From Pseudomonas sp. Root562 (GTDB lineage Bacteria; Pseudomonadota; Gammaproteobacteria; Pseudomonadales; Pseudomonadaceae): a stretch of DNA of 64,000 nucleotides. Below the pieces are notes generated by a model that saw only the letters and a program-made list of their open reading frames with translations, was not told the DNA's origin and ran no database searches. Each line of letters begins with the position of its first letter. Within the stretch, counting starts at the first letter, position 1. A program made the translations under genes and the position numbers. The DNA lies in assembly GCF_001427125.1 (NCBI RefSeq), contig NZ_LMGK01000004.1, forward strand, positions 1 to 64,000. The letters run 5' to 3'. Shown one piece after another: positions 15,907 to 25,393 of the stretch.

Positions 15907-17103
15907 TTACGCACGACCTGAAGCATTGCTGATGCTGGCGTTACGTTGGCGCATCAATGCAAACAAAGCGCTCAGCGACAGGACGATCAATGCAACACCA
16001 TAGCCATCAGTGGTTCTGACCAGACCAAAACCGTGCGTAAGGTTGCCGGCCAGCAACGATGGCAGGCAGAACGCCAGATAGCTGAGCACGTAGTACGCCG
16101 ACATCAACCCCGCCCGCTCATGGGGCAAGGCCAGCGGCACCAGACTGCGCACGGCCCCCAGAAACCCGGAACCAAAGCCACACCCGGCGATGAGCGTGCC
16201 CACGAAAAACAACGTCAGGCTGGAACCGTGTACACCCAGCAGAATCAACACGATACCCATCGGCAGCAGGCTGGCTCCCAATTGCAGCGACCTGGCGGCC
16301 GGGCGATTGCGCAAGGCGTAGATCATCAGCGCGCCCGTCAGTGTCAGAGCGGCGACGGTCGCGCCGCCGATCAAGTTTGATGTCGAGCCGGTGGCCGTGC
16401 GTACCAGCGAGGGTGCCAGTGAGGCGTAGAAACCACCGAGCGCCCAGGTCGCAGTGTTGAGCGGCAACACCCGCCACATTGTCGGACGCGCCTGGACGGG
16501 CACATGCAGCGTGGGTCGTAATGAAGCCCAGGCGCCGGGCTGTCGCGAAACGCTTTCCGGCAAGCGCCAGACGTACACCGCCTGCATCGCAAACAAGACC
16601 AGCAGCAGCCAATAGGTCAAGTGCAGTGGTGCCGGCGCAAACTGCGCCAGCAAACCGCAGCCCAACCCGCCCATGGCCATGCCGATCAAGGGTGCCACGC
16701 TGTTGATCAGCGGCCCATGCTGGCGGTCCGTATCGAGTAGCGTCGCGCTCAACACCGCGGTCGCCATACCGGTGGCAAAGCCTTGCAGGACGCGGGCACT
16801 GATCAGCCAGGTAACACTGTCGGCATGAATAAACATGAGCATCGCCAGGATGTTCAGTAGCACCGCGGTGAAGATCACCGGTTTGCGGCCCAGGTAATCC
16901 GAGAGCGAACCGACCGTCAGCAGCGCCGCCAGCAAACTGAGGGCATACACACCGAAAATCAGGGTCAGCACCGCAGCCGAGAACTGCATTTGCTCCTGAT
17001 ACAAGTAGTACAACGGTGTCGGCGCGGTGGATGCCGCCAGAAAACTGAGCAAGGTGATTGCCAGGAACCACAGGCTGGACTGGTTCGAACGAGTACTGGA
17101 CAT
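15907..17103 (-). CDS. MFS exporter divergent from a TetR regulator
   Basis: A 398-residue major facilitator with 12 predicted helices. It has APTPLYYLYQ after helix 1, the loop 2-3 motif GSLSDYLGRKPV (residues 69-80) and RVLQGFATGMA in helix 4. The most likely role is drug or metabolite efflux; the substrate is unknown. The ATG at 17103 lies 8 nt after GGAG. That GGAG is inside a 17-bp perfect inverted repeat, so translation may be blocked by an mRNA hairpin. The divergent neighbour at 17255 is a TetR regulator, the usual partner of such pumps. Confidence 0.85.
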   Translation of the reverse strand: MSSTRSNQSSLWFLAITLLSFLAASTAPTPLYYLYQEQMQFSAAVLTLIFGVYALSLLAALLTVGSLSDYLGRKPVIFTAVLLNILAMLMFIHADSVTWLISARVLQGFATGMATAVLSATLLDTDRQHGPLINSVAPLIGMAMGGLGCGLLAQFAPAPLHLTYWLLLVLFAMQAVYVWRLPESVSRQPGAWASLRPTLHVPVQARPTMWRVLPLNTATWALGGFYASLAPSLVRTATGSTSNLIGGATVAALTLTGALMIYALRNRPAARSLQLGASLLPMGIVLILLGVHGSSLTLFFVGTLIAGCGFGSGFLGAVRSLVPLALPHERAGLMSAYYVLSYLAFCLPSLLAGNLTHGFGLVRTTDGYGVALIVLSLSALFALMRQRNASISNASGRA

Positions 17104-17105
17104 GC

Positions 17106-17148
17106 GCACACTCCGCAAAAGCTAATTTTTTGCTTTTGCGGAGTGTGC
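17106..17148. promoter_or_regulatory. 17-bp perfect inverted repeat in MFS-TetR intergenic region
   Basis: GCACACTCCGCAAAAGC (17106-17122) and its exact complement (17132-17148) are separated by 9 nt (TAATTTTTT). The site lies 3 bp upstream of the MFS start codon and contains its Shine-Dalgarno. It could be the TetR operator, an RBS-sequestering mRNA hairpin, or both. Confidence 0.75.
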
Positions 17149-17254
17149 TACCGGATAGCGCTTAAAGCAAATTCTTTGTGTTAAGGTCCGATGCATGGCT
17201 TTTTAGAAACGGCGCTGCCTTGAAAAGACTCCGCCGCGAAACAGGAAACACATC

Positions 17255-17791
17255 ATGAGCACGCCCGCTTTACGTCCCGGTGGCCGCAGCGCCCGGGTAC
17301 AGGAATCGATTCATAACGCCGTGCGCGAGCTTCTTGAAGAACAGGACCGCGCCACCCTCACCGTGCCGCAGATTGCTGCTCGCGCAGGGGTCACGCCATC
17401 GACCATCTATCGGCGGTGGGGAGAATTGTCGGTGCTGCTCGCGGACGTCGCCCTTGCGCGCATGCAACCGGAAACCGAGTCGGCCAACACCGGCAGCCTG
17501 GCGGGTGATGTGCGCGCCTGGGCGGAACAGTACCTGGACGAGATGAGCTCAGCCCCCGGCCGCAACATGCTGCGCGACGTGCAGTCGAGCCTCAAGCCGA
17601 GCTACTGCGCAACGATCATTGGCGGGCAATTGCAGGTCATTCTGGATCGCTACCCGAATGAACCACAGCCCGGTGTCGACCGGCTGATCAACATGATCGC
17701 GGCGCCCATCGTGTTCCGCATCCTGTTTTCCGAAGCGCCGCTGGAGGTAGAGGAGTTGCATCGATTGATCGAGATTGCACTGACTCAGTGA
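17255..17791 (+). CDS. TetR/AcrR-family transcriptional regulator
   Basis: A 178-residue protein. Residues 12-58 form the DNA-binding domain (VQESIHNAVRELLEEQDRATLTVPQIAARAGVTPSTIYRRWG). The C-terminal ligand-binding domain resembles the TetR_C_11/16-type group (LAGDVRAWAEQYLDE). The ATG follows CAGGAAACA. It is divergently oriented to the MFS exporter with 151 bp between start codons, and likely represses that gene and possibly itself. The inducer is unknown. Confidence 0.9.
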   Translation: MSTPALRPGGRSARVQESIHNAVRELLEEQDRATLTVPQIAARAGVTPSTIYRRWGELSVLLADVALARMQPETESANTGSLAGDVRAWAEQYLDEMSSAPGRNMLRDVQSSLKPSYCATIIGGQLQVILDRYPNEPQPGVDRLINMIAAPIVFRILFSEAPLEVEELHRLIEIALTQ

Positions 17792-17926
17792 CGACCCTAT
17801 CGAGAGCAGCCCCCTGCGACAGCCCGCCACGCCACGACCTTGGTCGACACTGACTAACCCCTGCCATCGTGCGAGACTGTCTGTCCGGGCGGGAGGCCCG
17901 GGTGTCTTTGGTTGCCGGGAGTTCCC

Positions 17927-20900
17927 ATGTCGCTGTCCAGCGGGCTGATCGCCGCCGTCGCCCTGGCCTATATGGCCATCATGTTCGCCATCGCCTTTTA
18001 CGGTGACCGTCGCAGCGCGCCGTTGCCGCCGCGGGTGCGTGCCTGGGTGTACAGCCTGTCACTGGCCGTCTACTGCACCAGCTGGACGTTCTTCGGTGCC
18101 GTTGGCCAGGCCGCCGAACAGCTGTGGTCGTTCCTGCCGATCTACCTTGGACCGATCCTGCTGTTGATCGGGGCGCCGTGGGTCCTGCAAAAAATGGTGA
18201 TGATCAGCAAGCAGGAGAACATCACTTCGATTGCCGACTTCATTGCCGCACGCTATGGCAAATCCCAGTCGCTGGCGGTGGTGGTGGCGCTGATCTGCCT
18301 GGTTGGCGTGCTGCCCTACATTGCCTTGCAGCTCAAGGGCATCGTGCTCGGCGTGAATCTGCTGATCGGTGCGGGCGCCGACGCCATGGGCGTTCGCGCA
18401 CAGGACACCGCGCTGGTGGTGTCGCTGGTGCTGGCGCTGTTCACCATTGTTTTCGGTACGCGCAACCTCGATGCCACTGAACACCACCGTGGCATGGTGC
18501 TGGCGATTGCGTTCGAGTCACTGGTTAAGCTGTTCGCCTTTCTGGCGGTCGGCGCGTTCGTGACCTTCGGTTTGTACGACGGTTTCGATGACCTGTTCAA
18601 TCAAGCCATGCTCGCCCCACGCCTGGAGCAATACTGGAAAGAAACCATCAACTGGCCGTCGATGGTGGTGCAAACCGGCGTGGCGATGATGGCGATCATC
18701 TGCCTGCCGCGACAATTCCATGTGACCGTCGTCGAAAACATCGACCCGCAAGACCTGCGTCTGGCGAAGTGGGTGTTTCCGGCCTATCTCGCTTTGGCAG
18801 CATTGTTTGTCGTACCCATCGCCCTGGCCGGCCAGATGATGTTGCCGAGCTCGGTGTTGCCGGACTCTTTCGTCATCAGTCTGCCGCTGGCCCAGGCTCA
18901 TCCTGCCCTCGCGTTGCTGGCGTTCATCGGCGGTGCGTCGGCGGCCACCGGCATGGTGATCGTGGCCAGCGTCGCACTGTCGACCATGGTTTCCAACGAC
19001 ATGCTTTTGCCATGGCTGCTGCGCCGCAACAACGCCGAGCGTCCATTCGAAGTGTTCCGCCAGTGGATGCTCTCGGTGCGCCGCGTGAGTATCGTGGTCA
19101 TTCTGCTGCTGGCCTACGTGAGCTATCGGCTGCTGGGCTCGACCGCCAGCCTGGCAACCATCGGCCAGATCGCTTTCGCCGCGGTCACGCAACTGGCACC
19201 GGCGATGCTCGGCGCGCTGTACTGGAAACAGGCCAACCGCCGTGGTGTGTTTGCCGGTCTCGCCGCCGGCACCTTCCTGTGGTTTTACACGCTGATCCTG
19301 CCGATCGCCGCCCATAGCCTCGGCATGTCCCTGAACAGTTTCCCGGGCCTGGCCTGGCTACACGGCAATCCGCTGAACCTGCCGATCACCCCGCTGACTC
19401 AAGGCGTGGTGCTGTCTCTGGCGGGTAACTTCACCCTGTTTGCCTGGGTCTCGGTGCTGTCGCGCACCCGCGTGTCGGAACACTGGCAGGCTGGCCGTTT
19501 CATCGGCCAGGAAATCAGCGCCCGCCCCAGCGCGCGCTCAATGCTTGCGGTACAGATCGACGACTTGCTGCAATTGGCCGCCCGCTTTGTCGGCGAAGAA
19601 CGCGCCCGCCAGAGCTTCATCCGCTTTGCCTATCGCCAGGGCAAAGGCTTCAACCCGAACCAGAACGCCGACGGTGAATGGATCGCCCATACCGAACGCC
19701 TGCTCGCCGGCGTACTGGGCGCCTCGTCGACGCGGGCGGTGGTAAAGGCAGCCATCGAAGGTCGGGAGATGCAACTGGAGGACGTCGTGCGGATCGCCGA
19801 CGAAGCCTCGGAAGTCCTGCAATTCAACCGTGCGCTGCTGCAAGGCGCCATCGAGAACATTACCCAAGGCATCAGCGTGGTCGACCAGTCACTGAAACTG
19901 GTGGCCTGGAACCGGCGCTATCTGGAGCTGTTCAACTACCCGGACGGCTTGATCAGCGTGGGTCGCCCCATCGCCGACATCATCCGCTACAACGCCGAAC
20001 GGGGACTGTGCGGCCCCGGCGAAGCCGAAGTACACGTCGCCCGGCGCCTGCACTGGATGCGCCAGGGGCGTGCGCATACGTCGGAGCGATTGTTCCCCAA
20101 CGGGCGGGTGATCGAACTGATCGGCAACCCGATGCCGGGTGGTGGTTTTGTCATGAGTTTCACCGACATCACCCCATTCCGCGAGGCCGAGCAGGCGCTG
20201 ACCGAAGCCAACGAGAGCCTGGAACAGCGGGTAGCTGAGCGTACCCGTGAGCTCTCACAACTCAACGTCGCGCTGACCGAAGCCAAGGGCACCGCCGAGG
20301 CGGCCAACCAATCGAAGACCAGGTTCCTGGCAGCGGTCAGCCATGATTTGATGCAGCCACTGAACGCTGCGCGGCTGTTTTCCGCGGCCTTGACTCATCA
20401 GCACGACGGTTTGCCCGGTGAGGCGCAAAAACTGATCCAGCACCTGGATAGCTCGCTGCGTTCTGCCGAAGACTTGATCAGCGATCTGCTGGACATTTCC
20501 CGCCTGGAAAACGGCAAGATCAATCCTGATCCCAAGCCATTTGCCCTCAGTGAATTGTTCGACACCCTTGGCGCCGAATTCAAGGCGTTGGCTCGTGAGC
20601 AAGGCCTGCAATTCCGTGTCCGGGGCAGCAAGCTGCGCATCGACAGCGACATCAAACTGCTGCGCCGAATCCTGCAGAATTTCCTCACCAACGCCTTCCG
20701 CTACGCCAAAGGCCCCGTGTTGCTTGGGGTTCGGCGACGCAAAGGCGAGCTATGCCTGGAAGTCTGGGACCGCGGACCGGGTATTCCGGCAGACAAGCAG
20801 CAGGTGATTTTCGAAGAATTCAAACGTCTCGACAGCCATCAGACACGGGCGGAAAAAGGCCTGGGGTTGGGCCTGGCGATTGCCGATGGTCTGTGCCGCG

Positions 20901-21397
20901 TGCTGGGTCACACCTTGCTTGTACGCTCTTGGCCAGGACGCGGCAGCGTATTCAGCGTCCGAGTACCGCTGGCCCGAGCGCAAACGGCGCTGCCCGCCAA
21001 GGCTGTCGAACTCAATGGCAAGTTGCTCAATGGCGGCCAGGTGCTGTGCATCGACAATGAGGACAGCATTCTGATCGGCATGAACAGCTTGCTGACGCGC
21101 TGGGGTTGCCAGGTCTGGACCGCACGCAACCGCGAAGAGTGCATGACCCTGCTCGCTGAGGGGATGCGACCACAATTGGCGTTGGTCGATTACCACCTGG
21201 ATGACGGCGAGACCGGAACCGAATTGATGGCGTGGTTGCGAACTCGACTCGGTGAGCCTGTGCCGGGCGTGGTGATCAGCGCCGACGGGCGGCCAGAGAC
21301 CATCGCTCAGGTACATGCGGCCGGACTGGATTACCTGACCAAGCCGGTCAAACCCGCGGCGTTGCGAGCGTTGTTGAGCCGGCATTTGCCGTTGTAG
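17927..21397 (+). CDS. Solute symporter-sensor kinase-receiver hybrid (CbrA paralogue)
   Basis: An 1156-residue protein. Residues 1-495 are a sodium:solute symporter domain of the PutP type (AYMAIMFAIAFYGDRR, SIADFIAARYGKSQSLA). About 520-610 is a STAC domain that links SLC5-type transporters to kinases. About 625-735 is a PAS domain (ENITQGISVVDQSLKLVAWN). HisKA carries His806 in FLAAVSHDLMQPLNAARLFS, followed by HATPase_c (NFLTNAFRYAK, DRGPGIP, KGLGLGLAI). A C-terminal receiver (about 1040-1156) has its phospho-acceptor Asp near 1088 (ALVDYHLDDGETG). The N-terminal layout is that of CbrA, but CbrA lacks the receiver. The likely job is sensing or taking up a nutrient and passing the signal to an unlinked regulator; no response regulator gene is adjacent. 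Confidence 0.9.
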   Translation: MSLSSGLIAAVALAYMAIMFAIAFYGDRRSAPLPPRVRAWVYSLSLAVYCTSWTFFGAVGQAAEQLWSFLPIYLGPILLLIGAPWVLQKMVMISKQENITSIADFIAARYGKSQSLAVVVALICLVGVLPYIALQLKGIVLGVNLLIGAGADAMGVRAQDTALVVSLVLALFTIVFGTRNLDATEHHRGMVLAIAFESLVKLFAFLAVGAFVTFGLYDGFDDLFNQAMLAPRLEQYWKETINWPSMVVQTGVAMMAIICLPRQFHVTVVENIDPQDLRLAKWVFPAYLALAALFVVPIALAGQMMLPSSVLPDSFVISLPLAQAHPALALLAFIGGASAATGMVIVASVALSTMVSNDMLLPWLLRRNNAERPFEVFRQWMLSVRRVSIVVILLLAYVSYRLLGSTASLATIGQIAFAAVTQLAPAMLGALYWKQANRRGVFAGLAAGTFLWFYTLILPIAAHSLGMSLNSFPGLAWLHGNPLNLPITPLTQGVVLSLAGNFTLFAWVSVLSRTRVSEHWQAGRFIGQEISARPSARSMLAVQIDDLLQLAARFVGEERARQSFIRFAYRQGKGFNPNQNADGEWIAHTERLLAGVLGASSTRAVVKAAIEGREMQLEDVVRIADEASEVLQFNRALLQGAIENITQGISVVDQSLKLVAWNRRYLELFNYPDGLISVGRPIADIIRYNAERGLCGPGEAEVHVARRLHWMRQGRAHTSERLFPNGRVIELIGNPMPGGGFVMSFTDITPFREAEQALTEANESLEQRVAERTRELSQLNVALTEAKGTAEAANQSKTRFLAAVSHDLMQPLNAARLFSAALTHQHDGLPGEAQKLIQHLDSSLRSAEDLISDLLDISRLENGKINPDPKPFALSELFDTLGAEFKALAREQGLQFRVRGSKLRIDSDIKLLRRILQNFLTNAFRYAKGPVLLGVRRRKGELCLEVWDRGPGIPADKQQVIFEEFKRLDSHQTRAEKGLGLGLAIADGLCRVLGHTLLVRSWPGRGSVFSVRVPLARAQTALPAKAVELNGKLLNGGQVLCIDNEDSILIGMNSLLTRWGCQVWTARNREECMTLLAEGMRPQLALVDYHLDDGETGTELMAWLRTRLGEPVPGVVISADGRPETIAQVHAAGLDYLTKPVKPAALRALLSRHLPL

Positions 21398-21412
21398 CGT
21401 CAGCGAAAACCC

Positions 21413-22891
21413 TTATTCCGGCAACTCGACCAAGCCATCGACATCGGTCATCGCCCGCTCCAGCAAATCTGCGGGCAAACTCTTGCTTGCCCTGGCCCCG
21501 AGCAACTTCAGTTGCTCGCTGCGACTGACCAGATTGCCGCGCCCTTCGGTCAACTTGTTACGCGCCGAGCTGTAGGCCTTGTCCAGTTGCTGCAGGCGAT
21601 TGCCCACCTCGTCCAGGTCCTGGATAAACAACACAAACTTGTCGTACAGCCACCCGGCTCGTTCGGCGATTTCCCGGGCGTTCTGGCTTTGTCGTTCCTG
21701 CTTCCACAGGCTGTCGATAACCCGCAGTGTCGCGAGCAACGTGGTTGGGCTGACGATCACGATGTTGCGGTCGAACGCCTCCTGAAAAAGCGTCGGCTCG
21801 GCCTGCAATGCCGCGGAAAACGCTGCTTCGATCGGCACGAACAGCAACACGAAATCCAGGCTGTGCAAACCGTCGAGCCGCTTGTAATCCTTGCCGGCCA
21901 GGCCTTTGACGTGATTACGCAGAGACAGCACGTGCTGCTTGATGGCGATCTGGCTGATGCCTTCGTCCTCGGCCGCCACGTATTGCTGATAAGCCGTGAG
22001 GCTGACTTTGGAGTCGACCACCACCTGCTTGTCGCCGGGCAAATAGATGATCACGTCGGGCTGGAAACGCTCGCCGTCCGGCCCCTTGAGATTGACCTGA
22101 GTCTGGTACTCACGGCCTTTTTCCAGGCCGGCATGTTCGAGTACCCGCTCCAGGATCAACTCGCCCCAGTTGCCCTGGGTCTTCTGCCCTTTCAAGGCAC
22201 GGGTCAGGTTGGTGGCTTCGTCGCTCAGGCGCAGATTCAGCTGTTGCAGGCGCTCCAGTTCCTTGGCCAGGGAGAAGCGCTCGCGCGCCTCGGCCTGATA
22301 ACTTTCCTCGACACGTTTTTCGAACGATTGAATGCGTTCTTTCAGTGGGTCAAGCAATTGTCCCAGACGCTGCTGGCTGGTTTCGGCAAAACGCTGTTCA
22401 CGCTCATCGAAGATTTTCCCCGCCAACTCGGCGAACTGAGCGCGCAACTCGTCTCGGGAGCCCTGCAGGTCATTGAGGCGTTGTTGATGGCTTTCCTGTT
22501 GTTCGCGCAGTTCAGCCTTGAGCGAGGCGGCCTGGGCATCCAGGCGCCGCAACTCGGCTTCCTTGCCGGCGCGCTCGATGTTCCAGGCATGGGCAGCATC
22601 CCGGGCGTCATCGCGTTCGATCTGCAACAACTCGACTTCACGGCGCACAGCGGCCAAATCTGCCTGCCTGGCGGCGTTGGCCTGCCCCAGATCAGCGATT
22701 TCATCGCGACAGGTTTCAAGTTGTGAACTCAAGCCATCCTGCACCAGTTGGGCCATGGCCAGACGCTCTTCCAGTAACGCGACGTCCGCTTGCGAGTTGC
22801 TCGCCCGGCGCTGAAGCTGCCAGGCCAATACCAGCAAAGGCAACGCAGCGCCTGCCAGACCGAGCAAGGCGCTGGTCAAGTCCATAGCCAT
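21413..22891 (-). CDS. rmuC: DNA recombination protein RmuC
   Basis: A 492-residue protein with an N-terminal membrane anchor (LLGLAGAALPLLVLAWQL), a long coiled coil (about residues 35-220, rich in E, R, Q and A) and the RmuC nuclease-like domain (GNWGELILERVLEHAGLEKGREY, FQPDVIIYLPG, VVVDSKVSLTAY). The PDV...DSK pattern is that of PD-(D/E)XK nucleases. RmuC limits DNA inversions in E. coli. Three in-frame ATGs are close together. The one at 22891 lies 6 nt after AGGA and is preferred over 22897. The gene is convergent with the sensor kinase gene, with only 15 bp between the stops. Confidence 0.92.
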   Translation of the reverse strand: MAMDLTSALLGLAGAALPLLVLAWQLQRRASNSQADVALLEERLAMAQLVQDGLSSQLETCRDEIADLGQANAARQADLAAVRREVELLQIERDDARDAAHAWNIERAGKEAELRRLDAQAASLKAELREQQESHQQRLNDLQGSRDELRAQFAELAGKIFDEREQRFAETSQQRLGQLLDPLKERIQSFEKRVEESYQAEARERFSLAKELERLQQLNLRLSDEATNLTRALKGQKTQGNWGELILERVLEHAGLEKGREYQTQVNLKGPDGERFQPDVIIYLPGDKQVVVDSKVSLTAYQQYVAAEDEGISQIAIKQHVLSLRNHVKGLAGKDYKRLDGLHSLDFVLLFVPIEAAFSAALQAEPTLFQEAFDRNIVIVSPTTLLATLRVIDSLWKQERQSQNAREIAERAGWLYDKFVLFIQDLDEVGNRLQQLDKAYSSARNKLTEGRGNLVSRSEQLKLLGARASKSLPADLLERAMTDVDGLVELPE

Positions 22892-22952
22892 AGCCATTCC
22901 TGCCTTCGAATTAAAGTTTGAAGGTTAACCAAGGCGTCAGGTCTTGGACAGC

Positions 22953-23276
22953 TCAGTCTTCGATCAGCCCCAGTTCCTGTTGTGCACGCTGATCACCCGC
23001 CCGTGCGGCCTGCCGCAACAGGTCCTGGCCGATCCGGCGGTCCCGGGCATTCCCGCATTCGCGGCACATCAGTTGGCCCAGGCGGCTTTGCGCGGCCACC
23101 ACGCCCTCACGGGCAGGTTGTTTGAGCAAACGCCCGGCGATGTGTTTGACATTCGGGTTTTCGCCCAGTCGCGGACTGTCCAGCAACCACTCTGCAACCC
23201 GCATCGAAAAACGCTTGGGAGGGGCAACAGTGGATGTTTTGGAGGAAGAGGAATCGGATGGTGTACGAAACTTCAT
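22953..23276 (-). CDS. SEL1-like repeat protein, small
   Basis: A 107-residue protein from the ATG at 23276. A GTG start 11 codons earlier (MARLPICPQC) would add a CxxC-like start and cannot be excluded. The C-terminal half has a SEL1-type repeat (IGQDLLRQAARAGDQRAQQELGLIED) and a CREC pair around residues 71-74. The N-terminus is Ser/Lys-rich and probably disordered. The function is unknown. It is on the same strand as rmuC and upstream of it by about 60 bp, so the two may be co-transcribed. Confidence 0.6.
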   Translation of the reverse strand: MKFRTPSDSSSSKTSTVAPPKRFSMRVAEWLLDSPRLGENPNVKHIAGRLLKQPAREGVVAAQSRLGQLMCRECGNARDRRIGQDLLRQAARAGDQRAQQELGLIED

Positions 23277-24255
23277 AAAGCACTGTGGGCAGATCGGAAG
23301 GCGCGCCACTCTACTCTTTTTTTCTTACAGGTAAAGCTGAAAAAATCCCGGCACGCCCGTCCTAGAGCAAGCGCTCGGGACAATCCACAGAAGCTGTGGA
23401 TAACTCAGTGGACAACCGCCCTTGAAGAGCCGCAAAGCCCTGTGGAATGGGGCCTGCAGTCAAACTGACGATTTTTTCACCAGTAAAAAAAAGCGATGTT
23501 TTTCATTGACTTAAATTTTGGTTACAGGCACCCACTCCTCTCTGGAGCGGGATGACAGTGGCGTTACAGTCTGTGCAACTAATGTGTACAAGTAGCTCGC
23601 CGATGGTTATATCGAGGCGTTTTTTCGGCGCGATTTGGCATCGGTCCTGGGGATAAATCGCGGCAAACCCGCATTCCAGGCCGTTTGTCATCCGTCGGAT
23701 GGTCATGACCATCGGTCGGAATCCGGATCATCCAAGCTCGCTATCAGGGCTCATGTCGGTTTTTTTACGGCTGTTCCAGGCCCCCCTGGATATTCCTGTG
23801 GCTATCACACTTCCCTTTGCCGATTCAATCCGTTATTATCCCCGGCGTTAGTACCAAGCTGAAAGTCAATTCTGGTCGAACAAATCCCCCCGGACTGCCT
23901 TCCCGATGGAAGCCCAACCGATAAAAGCGGGATCGACCACCTCGATGGTTTCCAGGTAAATCTTGCGTCAACACAGCCTTTGAATCGAAAGCAAAGGGTG
24001 TTGCCAGGCTCGCTTACTCTGACCGAACCAACCTGCAAATTGATCAGGATCCTCACCCCGGGCCCAGAACCTTAGCCCTTGATGTGTTGCCTGCCCTCCT
24101 AAGTACCTACCTGCCAGCCCAAGCGCGCCAATTTATCAGCGCTTCAAACTGGCTGCTTTGTTCCAGTCAGGTTCTTCGCTCGACCAACGGTGGTCGTCGT
24201 CACTGGAACGTTTTAATTTTGCACGGCTCTTATCCGTGTCGCTTGTAGGAACACC
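23277..24255. other. Gene-poor region of about 980 bp
   Basis: No convincing coding frame on either strand: the short ORFs here lack ribosome binding sites and have atypical composition. The stretch holds copy B of the DnaA-box element (23381-23512), T-rich patches near 23761-23769, and a TTATTATCC motif near 23833 that could be a -10 region for a long leader to the small gene at 24256. It could carry an unannotated small RNA. Confidence 0.5.
23381..23512 (+). repeat. DnaA-box/AT-rich intergenic element, copy B
   Basis: CAATCCACA at 23381-23389 (a degenerate box) faces TGTGGATAA at 23395-23403. GTGGACAAC, then GCCGCAAAGCCC, a TTTTTTCACCAGTAAAAAAAA segment and TTTTTCATTGACTT follow. From first box to the final CTT it spans 132 nt, against 131 nt in copy A (3605-3735). 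Both copies start a short distance upstream of a minus-strand gene. Confidence 0.5.
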
Positions 24256-24486
24256 ATGACTATGTCTACTCAAATCCATGCACAGGATGCCATCCGCACC
24301 CTAACCAACGCTTTTGCACCAATGAACTGCCTGATCATGGCCGCTCGCAAAGGCTGCTTCAGTTTTACCCTGGTCAACGAACACGGCATCGCCCGACACA
24401 GCGAACGCCTGTACCCCGATCAATACTCCAGCGCTGAACCGCTGCAGGCCGTGATCGAACGTACTCGTCAGGCACTGGTTGCCTGA
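24256..24486 (+). CDS. Small conserved protein, DUF3509-like
   Basis: A 76-residue soluble protein with an N-terminal helix, then strands (CLIMAARKGCFSFTLVNEHGIARHSERL) and a C-terminal helix (PLQAVIERTRQALVA). The layout resembles DUF3509 proteins of pseudomonads, which have no known function. The ATG at 24256 follows AGGA by 5 nt. It has a long upstream region without genes and is followed by a strong terminator, so it is monocistronic. Confidence 0.7.
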   Translation: MTMSTQIHAQDAIRTLTNAFAPMNCLIMAARKGCFSFTLVNEHGIARHSERLYPDQYSSAEPLQAVIERTRQALVA

Positions 24487-24509
24487 GACGCCAGCAAGGC
24501 TGAAATACC

Positions 24510-24540
24510 AAAAGCCCCGCTCTCAAAAGCGGGGCTTTTT
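24510..24540 (+). terminator. Rho-independent terminator
   Basis: The stem AAAGCCCCGC / GCGGGGCTTT has an 8-nt loop and ends in a T-run. It lies 24 bp after the stop of the 76-residue protein gene. Confidence 0.9.
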
Positions 24541-24763
24541 GTTGCCTGAAATTTCAGTTTGCCCGCACAGCGGTTAAGCACCAACCGATATAACGGTTAT
24601 AACTGGAAGCTGGAAATATTTTAAAAACAGTCCTTTACGCAGCGAATATGACACTACACTTCAACTCAAGCGGCTTGATCCGCTTTCGGCGAGCCTGATT
24701 CGATCCATTGCTGCCAAGGCCCTGTTCAGGTATCGCCGTCCAATTCATGGTTTCGAGGGTTTT

Positions 24764-25246
24764 ATGGGTATCGCTGCCAGCGAACTGTGCCGTTATGTGA
24801 TTCGTCCGACGCTGATCTACCTTGGACGCCATAGCGCAACTGCCGAATCCCTGCTGCTGGGCATTGCCGCCAGTCAGTCAGCCCTTGGTTCCGCCCTTCA
24901 CGACCGCCGTGGCCACGGCCTCTACCGTATCGCCGAACCTCGCCATCAGGCACTTTGGGACCACTACCTGGCGCTCGATCCCGAACGCGCAAGCCTGGTC
25001 CGTGGCCTCGCCAGCCAACATGCCTTTCTCAGTGGCCCGCACGTCGAATTGACCGTCAACCTGCGTTACGCCACCGCCATCGCCTGGCTGATGGTCGAAG
25101 AACAGAACACCCCGCTCCCCGAAGCAGACGACCTGCTGGGAATGGCCCGAATCTGGCGCCAGACCTTCCAGCCCCAAGGTCGCCTGAGAGACTTCACCTT
25201 CGCTTGGCAAACCTGTGTATCACCACTGAATCAGGTTGCCTGCTGA
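24764..25246 (+). CDS. Conserved hypothetical protein upstream of FadL-type porin
   Basis: A 160-residue protein of unknown function. The ATG follows GAGGG by 4 nt. It is mostly helical and soluble, with conserved-looking patches IYLGRHSATAESLLLGIAAS (residues 18-37, a hydrophobic amphipathic helix) and GLYRIAEPRHQALWDHYL (about 52-69). No signal peptide or catalytic motif is recognised. It lies 147 bp upstream of the porin gene on the same strand. A palindromic motif (ACCG-ATATAA-CGGT) is located about 170 bp upstream. Confidence 0.65.
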   Translation: MGIAASELCRYVIRPTLIYLGRHSATAESLLLGIAASQSALGSALHDRRGHGLYRIAEPRHQALWDHYLALDPERASLVRGLASQHAFLSGPHVELTVNLRYATAIAWLMVEEQNTPLPEADDLLGMARIWRQTFQPQGRLRDFTFAWQTCVSPLNQVAC

Positions 25247-25393
25247 CACACTCTGGATCCAAAGATCGCACAATACGCTGCGAATCTGGTCGGATTGTCC
25301 TACAAAACCGCTCTAAATCAAGCCATACAGCCTATAGCGCTGGGACGAAAATGTTGGTAATTTTCGCCCCGGTGATCACCAGGAGTTCTAATA

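Noticed and set aside
23503..23862. Small ORFs in the gene-poor stretch (minus 69 codons at 23503-23712, plus 75 codons at 23635-23862)
   Set aside because: No ribosome binding sites, Cys/Ser-rich atypical composition and overlap of opposite strands; no support as genes.
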